Source: Pseudomonas azadiae | GTDB taxonomy: Bacteria > Pseudomonadota > Gammaproteobacteria > Pseudomonadales > Pseudomonadaceae | Length of the DNA stretch: 64,000 nt | Assembly: GCF_019145355.1 (NCBI RefSeq) | Contig: NZ_JAHSTY010000002.1 | Span: 1,612,001-1,676,000, forward strand | Reading direction: 5' to 3' | In this document: positions 47,759 through 56,446 of the stretch, one piece after another | Layout of the letters: each line of letters starts with the position of its first letter | How positions within the stretch are numbered: position 1 is the stretch's first letter | The notes under the pieces: model-generated | The model's database searches: none | Seen by the model: the letters and a program-made list of their open reading frames with translations, nothing else | What the model was told of the DNA's origin: nothing | Position numbers and translations under genes: made by a program

Positions 47759-49084
47759 ATGCGTCTGGCCAGTAAAGAGGGTATGACAGCGCAACAGATA
47801 GGCGTGCTCGTGCGACGCTACGATGACATCGCCTACCAGGTCGGCAAGAGCAGTTCCACTCGTTTTATAAACAGCGTAGAGCCACGATTCGGTAACGTAG
47901 TGCCTATGCCTCAAGTGGTGTACTTCAGTCAAACAGCGCAATTGTCAGAGGGGCAATGCGCCGCTCTTTCGCGGGCCATGGCAACCGCCATGGCGCACGG
48001 CAAGGAAAAAACCTTGATCAGTAACATGTACACCGCCGCAGCCTTTCCTTCTGATCCGGCTTCGCGCAGCTTTATCGAGCGGCTGAGCAAACTTCAGGTT
48101 CAAGTAGGTAGCGAAACCAGCTTTCATGCACAGATGCCCATTCGACAGCTGTCCTACCAACACATGGTTAAAGAGCTGGACGCGGCCACCGCATCGAAAT
48201 CCATCATGATTGACTCGGCGCGACATGCAATGGCGGCGGGCGTGCGAATCGAAGGAGGGCAAAAGTCATTCTATTTTTATGACCCCAACATTGGCGTTGC
48301 GACATTCTCCAACGCTGATGCCATGGAAGCGGGCCTGAAAAAAGTCTTTCATGATAAAAAGCTCAAACAGCACTATAAAACCCATAGCACAAAGGCCAAT
48401 ACGCTGGAATTCAAAGTCTTTGATCACGACGACGCCTGGCAGGTCAAAAACAGCGTGCACACCGATGACTTTAAAAAACTCTACGAAGACCCGATTATTC
48501 CCTCGCGTGCGCCTCGCAGCCTCTCCCACCTTGAGTTGAAAAAAAACTGGGAGACATTTCATGCCCACCCGGAAAACCAGGGTTTGATCTGCTACATGGC
48601 GGCTTTACGCGTAGGACAGGCGGAAAAGACACTCTCCCCCAACGTGTTCGACGCTGTTTTTGCCAAGACGCAAGCCTTGACGACTACCAACTATACGCCC
48701 GGTTACCTGGACCTCATGGGAATCAGGCCCGATAACCTGAAAACCACCTTCAATGCCGCCGACATCAAAGAATCCGGGCTTATCAACTTCAAGCACGCCC
48801 ATGAAGGTGGGGAGTTCGGCCACACGGTTTATATCCAGAAGACCAAAAACAACGAGTTGTTCCTGTGGAATACAAACAATCCGGACCTGGATGTGGCGAT
48901 GATCAGAAATGGCAACCCACCCCAGATCTACGGTGGGCTGACGGTGTACAACCTGGACAATGCCAACGGTAGAGGCCTTCAAACCTTCCTCGAAGGATTC
49001 GACGGAAAGTCAGGCTGGCAATTCGCGTTTACACCGTCAAGCGTGCTCAACGCGAACGTGCAGAAACTTACGCCCCAAGGTTGA
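47759..49084 (+). CDS. C-terminal part of the split toxin: C58-like (YopT/LifA) cysteine protease
   Basis: This piece has the layout of clan CA family C58: Cys in EGQCAALSRAMA (codon 47957), His in DSARHAMAAGVR (48224) and Asp in YFYDPNIGVATF (48281). After about 140 more residues a second conserved block occurs (HEGGEFGHTVYIQKTKNNELFLWNTNNPD), possibly a second papain-like or glycan-binding domain. The ATG at 47759 is internal to the ancestral frame. Independent translation would need an internal ribosome site, and none is obvious. Confidence 0.7.
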   Translation: MRLASKEGMTAQQIGVLVRRYDDIAYQVGKSSSTRFINSVEPRFGNVVPMPQVVYFSQTAQLSEGQCAALSRAMATAMAHGKEKTLISNMYTAAAFPSDPASRSFIERLSKLQVQVGSETSFHAQMPIRQLSYQHMVKELDAATASKSIMIDSARHAMAAGVRIEGGQKSFYFYDPNIGVATFSNADAMEAGLKKVFHDKKLKQHYKTHSTKANTLEFKVFDHDDAWQVKNSVHTDDFKKLYEDPIIPSRAPRSLSHLELKKNWETFHAHPENQGLICYMAALRVGQAEKTLSPNVFDAVFAKTQALTTTNYTPGYLDLMGIRPDNLKTTFNAADIKESGLINFKHAHEGGEFGHTVYIQKTKNNELFLWNTNNPDLDVAMIRNGNPPQIYGGLTVYNLDNANGRGLQTFLEGFDGKSGWQFAFTPSSVLNANVQKLTPQG

Positions 49085-49091
49085 GAAATGA

Positions 49092-49115
49092 GCGGCGCCT
49101 GCCGGTAGGCGCCGC
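49092..49115. terminator. Bidirectional hairpin between toxin and response regulator
   Basis: GCGGCGCCT / AGGCGCCGC form a perfect 9-bp stem with a 6-nt loop between two convergent genes. The T tract is short on either side. Confidence 0.65.
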
Positions 49116-49120
49116 ATCCT

Positions 49121-49498
49121 TCAGGCCAGCAAACGCTGGATATGCTCTTGCAGCGTATCCAGGTCGAACGGCTTGGCCAGGATCGGTGCATTGCGCGTGA
49201 TCGGGCTGTTGCAGTCGAGGATTTCCTGCGGGTAACCGCTGATAAAGATCACTTTCAGTTCCGGTCGCAACTTGATCGCCGGCTCGGCGATCTGCACCCC
49301 GGAGATTCCGCCGGGCAGGCGATAGTCGGTGACCATCAGGTCCAGGTGCGGCTTGGTCGCGAGGATTTCGAAGGCCTGCTCCCCATCAATCGCTTTCAAT
49401 ACGCGATAGCCCAGGCCGGCCAGGTACTCACCCAGCACAAACATAATGGATTCGTCGTCCTCGACGATCAGAACGACATCTTGCGCATCTTCACTCAT
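49121..49498 (-). CDS. Single-domain response regulator
   Basis: This 125-residue CheY-like receiver has acidic pair DD (IVEDDES), phospho-acceptor D58 in VTDYRLPGG, and lysine in LAKPFDLDTL. There is no output domain. It lies at the 3' end of a minus-strand signalling block after two hybrid kinases and probably serves as a phosphate acceptor or sink for them. The ATG at 49498 is used. Confidence 0.92.
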   Translation of the reverse strand: MSEDAQDVVLIVEDDESIMFVLGEYLAGLGYRVLKAIDGEQAFEILATKPHLDLMVTDYRLPGGISGVQIAEPAIKLRPELKVIFISGYPQEILDCNSPITRNAPILAKPFDLDTLQEHIQRLLA

Positions 49499-49576
49499 GG
49501 GAAGCCTTTGTCCGGTCAATTGCTGCAATTACGACCCTGGGGTCACGCAGAGGTTGCGTCGAGGTGACGATTGATT

Positions 49577-50770
49577 TCATGTCGACGCTTCGAGCGGCAA
49601 ACACACCCGGAACAAGGCGCCCTCGCCTATGCGGCTCTCGACCTCGATGGTACCGCCATGGGCGGTAACGATCTGCTCGGAAATAAACAGCCCCAAGCCC
49701 AGGCCGGCGGCCACTTGGCTGGCGGAGACGCGCTCGAACTGCTGGAAAATCCGCTTCTGGTTTTCTTCGCTGATCCCAATCCCATGGTCGCGCACTTCCA
49801 CGCGGGCTTCGCTGTGCTCGCTGTACACGCGCACCTCCACCGGGCTCTTGGCCCCGTAGCGCAGCGCGTTGGTCAGCAAGTTGGTAATCACCTGCTCGAT
49901 ACGGAACTCATCCCAATGGCCTTCCACGGGGCCTTCCACAACCAGTTGCATGGAAGACTCGGCGGCCGCCACCTGAGGTGCGAAGTTCTCCACCAGGTTG
50001 CTCACCAGTTGCGCCAGGTCGAAACGCGCGGGGCGTATCGATAATTTGCCGGTGCGGATGCGCGACACGTCGAGCATGTCTTCGATCAAGCGGATCAGGC
50101 TCTGGATCTGGCGCTCGTCGCGGTCGACCATGGCGCGCATCTTGTCCAGGGTGAACGCTGCGGCGTTGTCCCGGGCCAGGTGCATCTTGCGCAGTTGGGT
50201 CTCCAGAATCAGCCCGTTGAGCGGCGTACGCACTTCATGGGCAACGATCGACATGAAGTCGTCACGCATGCGCACCGCCTGTTCCAGCTCGGCCTGGGTG
50301 GACTGCAGGCGCGTGAGCAGCAGCTCCTGCTCGCGACGGCTGCGTTCAAGCGCCTCCACCTGCTGCTTCATCGCCTTGCTTTGGCGATACAGGTCGACAA
50401 AAATGTTGACCTTGCTCTTGACCGCATGGATATCCAGCGGTTTGTGCAGGAAGTCCACGGCGCCGCTTTCATAGCCCTTGAAGGCATAGTTGAGTTCGCG
50501 GCCGGCGGCGCTGACGAACACGATCGGGATGTTCTTGGTTTTTTCGGTGCCGCGCATCAGCTCGGCCAGTTCGAAACCATTCATGCCGGGCATCTGCACG
50601 TCCAGAATCGCCATGGCGAACTCGTGCTCCAGCAACAGGGACAGGGCCTCGTCGGCGCTCAAGGCCTTGAACACCTGGCGGTCCTCGCGCTTGATCAGCG
50701 CTTCGAGGGCCAGCAGGTTTTCCGGCAGGTCGTCGACGATCAGCAGTTTGGCCTGGATAGGACTTAACAT
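49577..50770 (-). CDS. Receiver-histidine kinase hybrid
   Basis: The 397-residue cytoplasmic protein begins with a receiver (IVDDLPENLLALE, D57 in AILDVQMPGMNG, K in LHKPLD). It continues through a coiled coil (about 130-165) to HisKA with H178 in FMSIVAHEVRTPLNG. It ends with HATPase_c (NLLTNALRYG, DHGIGISEENQ, GLGLGLFISEQ). The receiver-first order suggests that another kinase, probably the large three-receiver one, sets its state. Its start lies inside the CheB stop region (7-bp overlap). Confidence 0.93.
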   Translation of the reverse strand: MLSPIQAKLLIVDDLPENLLALEALIKREDRQVFKALSADEALSLLLEHEFAMAILDVQMPGMNGFELAELMRGTEKTKNIPIVFVSAAGRELNYAFKGYESGAVDFLHKPLDIHAVKSKVNIFVDLYRQSKAMKQQVEALERSRREQELLLTRLQSTQAELEQAVRMRDDFMSIVAHEVRTPLNGLILETQLRKMHLARDNAAAFTLDKMRAMVDRDERQIQSLIRLIEDMLDVSRIRTGKLSIRPARFDLAQLVSNLVENFAPQVAAAESSMQLVVEGPVEGHWDEFRIEQVITNLLTNALRYGAKSPVEVRVYSEHSEARVEVRDHGIGISEENQKRIFQQFERVSASQVAAGLGLGLFISEQIVTAHGGTIEVESRIGEGALFRVCLPLEAST

Positions 50771-51363
50771 GGGGAATATTCCAGGGAAGCCAGTAATGAG
50801 CCAATCCGGCTCAAGGTAAGAATATGGTCGGGCGTATGCAACGCCAGGGCTGCCAGAGGCATGACCGCGACCCGTGCTTCAGTGGGTTCTTGCACCACCG
50901 TGGTGCCACCCTGCTGCTTGACCTGGGCCAGGCCCCGCGCGCCGTCGTGGTTGGCCCCGGTCAGCAGGACCGCCAACAAACCCGCGCCATAGGCATCCGC
51001 CGCGGACTCGAACAGATAGTCGATGGACGGCCGCGAGTGGTGCACACGGTCTTCCTGGCTCAGCGAGAGGCTGCGATCGTGCTCCACCGACAGGTGATAG
51101 CCGGGCCCGGCAAAATACAGGGTGCCAGGCTTGATCGACTCTTTGTCACGGGCTTCCACCACGGGCAGCGCAAGGCGACGGGCAAACACTTCGGCCAACT
51201 GGCTGCGGCGCTCGTCCGGCAAATGCAGCACGGCAATGATCGGCAGGCCGAAACCCTTGGGCAACACGCCGAAAATACTCAGCAACGCCTCGACACCGCC
51301 GGCGGACGCGCCGACGACGATGGCTTCAATCCCGCGAATGGGGCTGGATGCAGCGTCGTTCAT
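50764..51363 (-). CDS. CheB-type methylesterase domain protein
   Basis: The 199-residue catalytic domain has no receiver. The triad is S20 (GASAGGVEAL), H47 (VLHLPDERRS) and D140 (TGANHDGARG). Standard CheB removes methyl groups from chemoreceptors after phosphorylation; here the lack of a receiver means activation by another route. It overlaps cheR by 4 bp. The pair plus hybrid kinases resembles non-flagellar CheB/CheR modules. Confidence 0.9.
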   Translation of the reverse strand: MNDAASSPIRGIEAIVVGASAGGVEALLSIFGVLPKGFGLPIIAVLHLPDERRSQLAEVFARRLALPVVEARDKESIKPGTLYFAGPGYHLSVEHDRSLSLSQEDRVHHSRPSIDYLFESAADAYGAGLLAVLLTGANHDGARGLAQVKQQGGTTVVQEPTEARVAVMPLAALALHTPDHILTLSRIGSLLASLEYSPC

Positions 51364-52205
51364 GATTTTCGGTAGATCCGTTCCTGCTTGACCAAAGGCT
51401 CGAATTGCTTGCTGTAGGCGGAAAAATCCAGGGTTTCCTTGCTGCCCAGCACCAGGAAGCCGCGATGGCACAGCGACTCATGAAACAATCCAAACGCTCG
51501 ATCTTGCAATTTTTTATTGAAGTAAATCAATACGTTACGGCAAGAAATTAATTGAGTTTCTGAGAATACACTGTCCGTCGCCAGGCTGTGATCAGCAAAG
51601 GTGACATTCTCGCGCAGCGTCTTATCGAAAATCGCGTAATCGTAAGCAGCTGTGTAGTAGTCGGCAAATGAACGCTGGCCGCCGGCCTGCTGATAGTTGG
51701 CGGTGTAGGCCCGCACGTTCTCCAGGGAAAAGATGCCCTGCTTGGCTTTGTCCAGCGACGCCGGGTTGATATCGGTGGCGTAGATGATCGTGCGCTCCAG
51801 CAACCCTTCTTCGCGTAGCAGGATAGCCATGGAGTACACCTCCTCGCCCGTGCTGCAGCCGGCGATCCAGATCTTGATCGACGGGTAGGTCTTGAGCAGC
51901 GGCACCACTTCCCGGCGGATCGCCAGGAAGTGCGACGGGTCGCGAAACATTTCGCTCACCGGGATCGTCAGGAACTGCAGTAACTGCATGAACGCCGCCG
52001 GGTCGTGCAACACACGCTCCTGCAAGGCAGAAATGGTTGCGCAGTCGAACTGGCGCAGGGCGTGGGCCACGCGACGCTTCACCGACGCCCCGGAATAATC
52101 CCGGAAATCGTAGCTGTACTTGAGGTAAATCGCCTCGATCAAGAGACGCAGCTCAATGTCGTCGCTTTTTTCCAAGAAACTTTTTTCCAAGAAGCGTTGC
52201 TCCAC
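51360..52205 (-). CDS. CheR-type protein-glutamate methyltransferase
   Basis: The 281-residue SAM enzyme has the N-terminal helical domain (FRDYSGASVKRRVAHALRQ) and SAM loop WIAGCSTGEEVYSMAILL, then ATDINPASLDKAKQGIFS and LISCRNVLIYFNKKLQ. The start is GTG, directly abutting the stop of the upstream giant kinase (TAAGTG). The N-terminus contains a tandem FLEKS-FLEKS encoded by a 15-bp direct repeat at about 52168-52197. The target is likely a methyl-accepting kinase of this module or a chemoreceptor. Confidence 0.92.
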   Translation of the reverse strand: MEQRFLEKSFLEKSDDIELRLLIEAIYLKYSYDFRDYSGASVKRRVAHALRQFDCATISALQERVLHDPAAFMQLLQFLTIPVSEMFRDPSHFLAIRREVVPLLKTYPSIKIWIAGCSTGEEVYSMAILLREEGLLERTIIYATDINPASLDKAKQGIFSLENVRAYTANYQQAGGQRSFADYYTAAYDYAIFDKTLRENVTFADHSLATDSVFSETQLISCRNVLIYFNKKLQDRAFGLFHESLCHRGFLVLGSKETLDFSAYSKQFEPLVKQERIYRKS

Positions 52206-55200
52206 TTAAATGCGTTCCATCTTGGGTAGCCATACGCGAATCAATGAAAACAGACGATCCAGGTCGATCGGCTTGGCCAGGTAATCGTTGGAACCGGCCG
52301 CAAGGCAGCGTTCCTGATCGTCCTTCATGGCCTTGGCCGTCACTGCGATGATCGGCAGTTTCTTCCAGCGCGGGTCCTGGCGAATCAGGGCCGTGGCCTC
52401 GTAACCGTCCATCTCCGGCATCATCACGTCCATCAGCACCAGATCGATATCCTCGACTTCGTTGAGTTTGTCGATGGCTTCACGCCCGTTACGCCCGATC
52501 ACCACCACCGCGCCCTTGTGCTCCAAAGCACTGGTCAGGGCGAAGATGTTGCGCACGTCATCGTCCACCAGCAGGATCTTGCGGCCCTCGAACACCTTGT
52601 CGCGGCTGCGTGCGGTCTTGAGCATCTTCTGGCGATCATGGGACAGCTGGGATTCGACTTTGTGCAGAAAGAGTGTGACCTCATCCAACAGGCGCTCCGG
52701 CGAGCGGGCGCCCTTGATGATGATCGAGCGCGAATACTTGCGCAGCTCGTTTTCTTCATCGCGGGTCAGGTTGCGCCCGGTGTAGACGATGACCGGCGGG
52801 AACGAGCAGATGTCCTCGGTGGCCATGCGCTTGAGCAACTCGTTACCGAGCATGTCCGGCAGCTTGAGGTCGATGATCATACAGTCGTAAACGTTGGTGC
52901 GCAGCAGGTCCAGGGCGGCCTGGGCGTATCCGACATCGGTGATTTCGATATCCTCGTCACCGATCAAGCGGGCAATGCTGTCACGTTGCAGGTCGTCGTC
53001 CTCCACCAGCAGCACACGCTTGACCTTCTGGGTCAGCTTGGCTTCCAGGCGTGCGAACACGTCCTTGAGTTCTTCGCGGGTGGTGGGTTTGACGGCATAC
53101 CCGATGGCACCCATGTGCATGGCGGCTTCGACGCGGTCTTCCACGGAAATCACATGCACCGGGATGTGGCGGGTATTGGGATGTTCTTTCAGACGTTGCA
53201 GCACGGTCAGCCCGGAATGGTCCGGCAGGCGCATGTCCAGCAGGATCGCGTCGGGAATGTAGGCCTCGGCCAGGCTGTAGCCTTCGTCCGCGCCATGGGC
53301 CACCAAGCAGTTGTAGCCCAGCTCGTGGGCCAGGTCGAAGAGGATGCGGGCGAAGTTCGGCTCGTCTTCCACCACCAGAATGCAGCGGGTGGTGAATGGG
53401 GCCTTGTCGCGGTCATCGGCGAAACGCGGAATTTGCTTGGTCTCGGCCACCGGCAGCGGCGCCACGTTGATCGGTGCCGGCGCGGGCGCTGCCACCACTT
53501 GACGCGGCTGCTCGATCGGCGCGGCGTCTTCTTCGCGCTCGACATACTGCTCCGGCAGTACCAGCGTGAACACGCTGCCCCTGCCCGGTTCGCTGGTGAC
53601 ACTGATGTAGCCGCCCAGCAACGTGGCCAGGTCGCGCGAGATCGACAGGCCCAGGCCGGTGCCGCCGTAACGGCGGTTGGTGGTGCCGTCGGCTTGGCGG
53701 AAGGCTTCGAAGATGCTTTCCTGCTGGTCCGGCGCAATGCCGATGCCGGAATCGCGCACGGTAAAGGCGATACCTTCCCCCGGTGCGCGCGACACTGACA
53801 GGCTGACCTCGCCCTGTTCGGTGAACTTGATCGCGTTGGACAGCAGGTTCTTGAGGATCTGCTCCAGGCGCTGGCGATCGGTAAACAGCATGCCCGGCGC
53901 GTCTTCCTGCACCTCGACCTGGAAGGCCAGTTTGCGATCGGCCGCCAGCGGTTCAAACATGCCGCGCAAACCGTCGACCAGCCGCGCCACGCTGGAATTT
54001 TCCGGACGCATTTCCAGCTTGCCGGCTTCAACCTTGGAGATATCCAGGATGTCGTTGATCAGGTTGAGCAGGTCATTGCCGGCCGAATAGATCGACTCGG
54101 CAAACTTGACCTGTTCGGCGCTGAGGTTGTCCTGCGGGTTCTCGGCCAGCAGCTTGGCCAGGATCAGCGAACTGTTGAGCGGCGTGCGCAGCTCGTGGGA
54201 CATGTTGGCGAGGAATTCGGACTTGTACTTGCTGGAGCGCTGCAGTTCTTCGGCGCGGTCTTCCAGCTCGAGCTGGGCCTGATTCAGCTCGATGTTCTTG
54301 CGATCCATGGCGTCGCGCTGCTCGGCCAGGGTCTCGGTTTGCTCCGCCAGTTGCTCGTTGGTCTGCTCCAGCTCAGCCTGTTGGGTTTCCAGGTGGGCCT
54401 GGGACTCTTTGAGGATGCGCGACTGTTCTTCCAGCTCTTCGTTGGCCGTCTTGAGTTCTTCCTGTTGCACTTGCAGCTCTTCGTTAAGCTGTTGGGTCTC
54501 GGCCAGCACTTCCTGCAGGCGCTGGCGATAGCGTGCGGCTTCGATGGAAGTGCCGATATTGCCGGCGATCAGCTCCAGCAGCTCTTCGTCACGTTCCTCA
54601 AGCGGGCGCAGGAAGCCCAGCTCGATCACACCATTGACGCGATCATCATCCGTGGTAGGCACGACCAGCACGCTGCGGGTATGGCCTTCACCCAAGCCGG
54701 AGCTGACCTTGAAGTAATCCACCGGCACGTCGTCGAGGCGAATCAGGCGATCGAGCTGGGCAGACTGGCCGATGATGCCTTCGTCGCTGTAGATCGCCTG
54801 CTCCTGCTGTTCCTGCTCACGCGAGAAGCCATAGGTGGCCACGCGCCGCAGGCCGCCGTGTTCTTCACGCACATACAGCGCGGCCACGGCCGAGCCCATG
54901 TATTGGGCAAAAAATTGCAGGATGTTGCGCCCCAGCATGTTCAAGGTGAGCTGGCCGAGCACCTGTTCGGCCAGTTCAGTCTGGCCGTTGCGCAGCCAGG
55001 CTTGCTGCTCCAGGCGCCGAGCGATCTTCTTTTGGGACGCGAGGTTTGCGCTGTAACTGTCTGACAAGGCAACCAGATTCTTACGACCGATATATGCCAG
55101 CAAGCCACTCAGGCCGAGCACAAACACCAGGTACAGGGTGACGCTGATCACGGTGGTGCGGGTGACTTCGGCATTGCGTGTGATGCGGAACTGCTGCTCC

Positions 55201-55703
55201 ATCGCCACCGCGTCGTCGTATTCCTTGCGGATCTCATCGGTCAGACGCTTGCCGCGCCCTGCCTTGACCGCGCTGCGGTAATCGCCGCTGTTGCGCTGCA
55301 TGTCAATCATCGACTGGGCGTAGTTGTTCCACTCCACCTGCAAGGCTTCCAGGCGCTTGAGACGGTCCACCTGCTGTGGGTTATCCGCCACCAACTCCTG
55401 CAGGTTGCGCAGGTCGGCAATGATGCGCGGCTTGGCCACCTCGTAGGGGTCGAGGAAATGCTCATCACCGGTGATCAGGAACCCGCGCATGCCGGTTTCC
55501 AGGTCGACGGTCAGCTTCGACGTCTCATTGAGGTTGTTGATCACCCGGTCGGTGTGCTCGACCCATTGGATCACCGACAACAAATAGGTGATCAGGCAGA
55601 CGAAAAACACCGCACTGAGCACGCCCACACCCAGGGGCAATGCTACGTTTCGGCTCAGTAGGGTACGAAAGCTCTTTTCATCGACGGACGACGCGGGAGT
55701 CAT
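52206..55703 (-). CDS. Giant hybrid histidine kinase: CHASE3-GAF-HisKA-HATPase-three receivers
   Basis: This 1165-residue protein has TM1 at about 16-41, a CHASE3 sensor about 45-180 (TGMRGFLITGDEHFL), TM2 about 182-205 and a GAF domain about 245-385. A long Gln/Glu coiled coil (about 385-490) follows, then HisKA with H503 (FLANMSHELRTPLN) and HATPase_c. Three receivers have D823, D945 and D1092. The ATG at 55703 is chosen because AAGG lies 7 nt upstream; a longer frame exists to 55766. It is the promoter-proximal gene of the kinase-CheR-CheB-kinase-receiver block and its probable master sensor. Confidence 0.93.
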   Translation of the reverse strand: MTPASSVDEKSFRTLLSRNVALPLGVGVLSAVFFVCLITYLLSVIQWVEHTDRVINNLNETSKLTVDLETGMRGFLITGDEHFLDPYEVAKPRIIADLRNLQELVADNPQQVDRLKRLEALQVEWNNYAQSMIDMQRNSGDYRSAVKAGRGKRLTDEIRKEYDDAVAMEQQFRITRNAEVTRTTVISVTLYLVFVLGLSGLLAYIGRKNLVALSDSYSANLASQKKIARRLEQQAWLRNGQTELAEQVLGQLTLNMLGRNILQFFAQYMGSAVAALYVREEHGGLRRVATYGFSREQEQQEQAIYSDEGIIGQSAQLDRLIRLDDVPVDYFKVSSGLGEGHTRSVLVVPTTDDDRVNGVIELGFLRPLEERDEELLELIAGNIGTSIEAARYRQRLQEVLAETQQLNEELQVQQEELKTANEELEEQSRILKESQAHLETQQAELEQTNEQLAEQTETLAEQRDAMDRKNIELNQAQLELEDRAEELQRSSKYKSEFLANMSHELRTPLNSSLILAKLLAENPQDNLSAEQVKFAESIYSAGNDLLNLINDILDISKVEAGKLEMRPENSSVARLVDGLRGMFEPLAADRKLAFQVEVQEDAPGMLFTDRQRLEQILKNLLSNAIKFTEQGEVSLSVSRAPGEGIAFTVRDSGIGIAPDQQESIFEAFRQADGTTNRRYGGTGLGLSISRDLATLLGGYISVTSEPGRGSVFTLVLPEQYVEREEDAAPIEQPRQVVAAPAPAPINVAPLPVAETKQIPRFADDRDKAPFTTRCILVVEDEPNFARILFDLAHELGYNCLVAHGADEGYSLAEAYIPDAILLDMRLPDHSGLTVLQRLKEHPNTRHIPVHVISVEDRVEAAMHMGAIGYAVKPTTREELKDVFARLEAKLTQKVKRVLLVEDDDLQRDSIARLIGDEDIEITDVGYAQAALDLLRTNVYDCMIIDLKLPDMLGNELLKRMATEDICSFPPVIVYTGRNLTRDEENELRKYSRSIIIKGARSPERLLDEVTLFLHKVESQLSHDRQKMLKTARSRDKVFEGRKILLVDDDVRNIFALTSALEHKGAVVVIGRNGREAIDKLNEVEDIDLVLMDVMMPEMDGYEATALIRQDPRWKKLPIIAVTAKAMKDDQERCLAAGSNDYLAKPIDLDRLFSLIRVWLPKMERI

Positions 55704-55941
55704 GGGCATGCCTTGGCCAAAGGTGGAAAACCCGGGAGTTTGCCCCAAAGTGGCAGGCAAGACCATTTTTCTAGGTCGGTTTTGTACAGATTCCTACAGA
55801 GGAACAGGCTATTCTCTCTGGTCTTTCGTATCGCATTGTTTTTGAGTCCGGCGGGAACTTGTCATGAGTGCACGCTTACTCAAGCAAGAGGCCTGTCAGA
55901 ACGGCCGCCTGTAACCTCGCCTTTTTCGGGAAACCCATACT
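55704..55941. promoter_or_regulatory. Divergent promoter region of the signalling block
   Basis: This 238-bp region lies between the minus-strand giant kinase and the plus-strand response regulator. It must carry both promoters. No confident sigma-70 or other site is assigned. Confidence 0.4.
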
Positions 55942-56301
55942 ATGTCCGCAGTCACCTCCACCATCCTTGTCGTCGAAGACGATGCCATCGTGCGCATGCT
56001 GATCGTCGATGTTCTGGAGGAGTTGGAATTCAGCGTGCTGGAAGCCGCCGATGCTGAAGAAGCGCTGGCGCAGGTGCGAAACACCGATCAGGTCATTGAC
56101 CTGATGATGACCGACGTCGGCCTGCCGGACATGGACGGCAAGCAACTGGCAACCCTGGTGCGCGAGCTGCGCCCTTCCCTGCCGATCCTGTTCGCCAGCG
56201 GCTATGCCGAAAACATCGATGCGCCGGCCGGTATGCAGGTGATCGCCAAGCCGTTTTCCATCGATCAGTTGCGTGACAAGGTCAAGTCCATGCTGCCTTG
56301 A
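55942..56301 (+). CDS. Single-domain response regulator
   Basis: This is a 119-residue receiver with VVEDDA, phospho-acceptor D58 in MMTDVGLPDMDG, and K in IAKPFSIDQL. It has no output domain. It is divergent from the giant hybrid kinase and likely exchanges phosphate with it. A strong terminator follows directly. Confidence 0.92.
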   Translation: MSAVTSTILVVEDDAIVRMLIVDVLEELEFSVLEAADAEEALAQVRNTDQVIDLMMTDVGLPDMDGKQLATLVRELRPSLPILFASGYAENIDAPAGMQVIAKPFSIDQLRDKVKSMLP

Positions 56302-56316
56302 CGCAAGCGTCGCTCG

Positions 56317-56343
56317 AATGCCGCCTGCCTGGGCGGCATTTTT
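56317..56343 (+). terminator. Rho-independent terminator of the response regulator gene
   Basis: AATGCCGCC / GGCGGCATT (6-nt loop) is followed by a T-rich tail (TTTTTGTG), 16 bp after the stop. Confidence 0.9.
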
Positions 56344-56446
56344 GTGTCAGGTGCGTAGAGATTTACGTGACCTGCGACGCGGAAAACCGGAAACTCTGCG
56401 CTTTATCGCCCGCCCCATAAAAGCATTCTTGGAAGGACGCAACATC

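Larger units (their letters stand above)
44339..49084 (+). pseudogene. Large C58-protease toxin gene split by an in-frame TAA
   Basis: A single frame of 1582 codons including the final stop is interrupted only by TAA at 47672-47674 (codon 1112). The coding-like sequence continues in the same frame straight after it (SQFEDGYTFGDPTIVGG). No frameshift is needed. The intact product would be about 1580 residues. It resembles the large Pseudomonas toxins annotated as membrane-targeted effector or dermonecrotic (DUF6543-like) proteins, with a LifA/YopT-type cysteine protease at the C-terminus. The gene is either recently inactivated, read through, or a sequencing error at that base. Confidence 0.75.
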
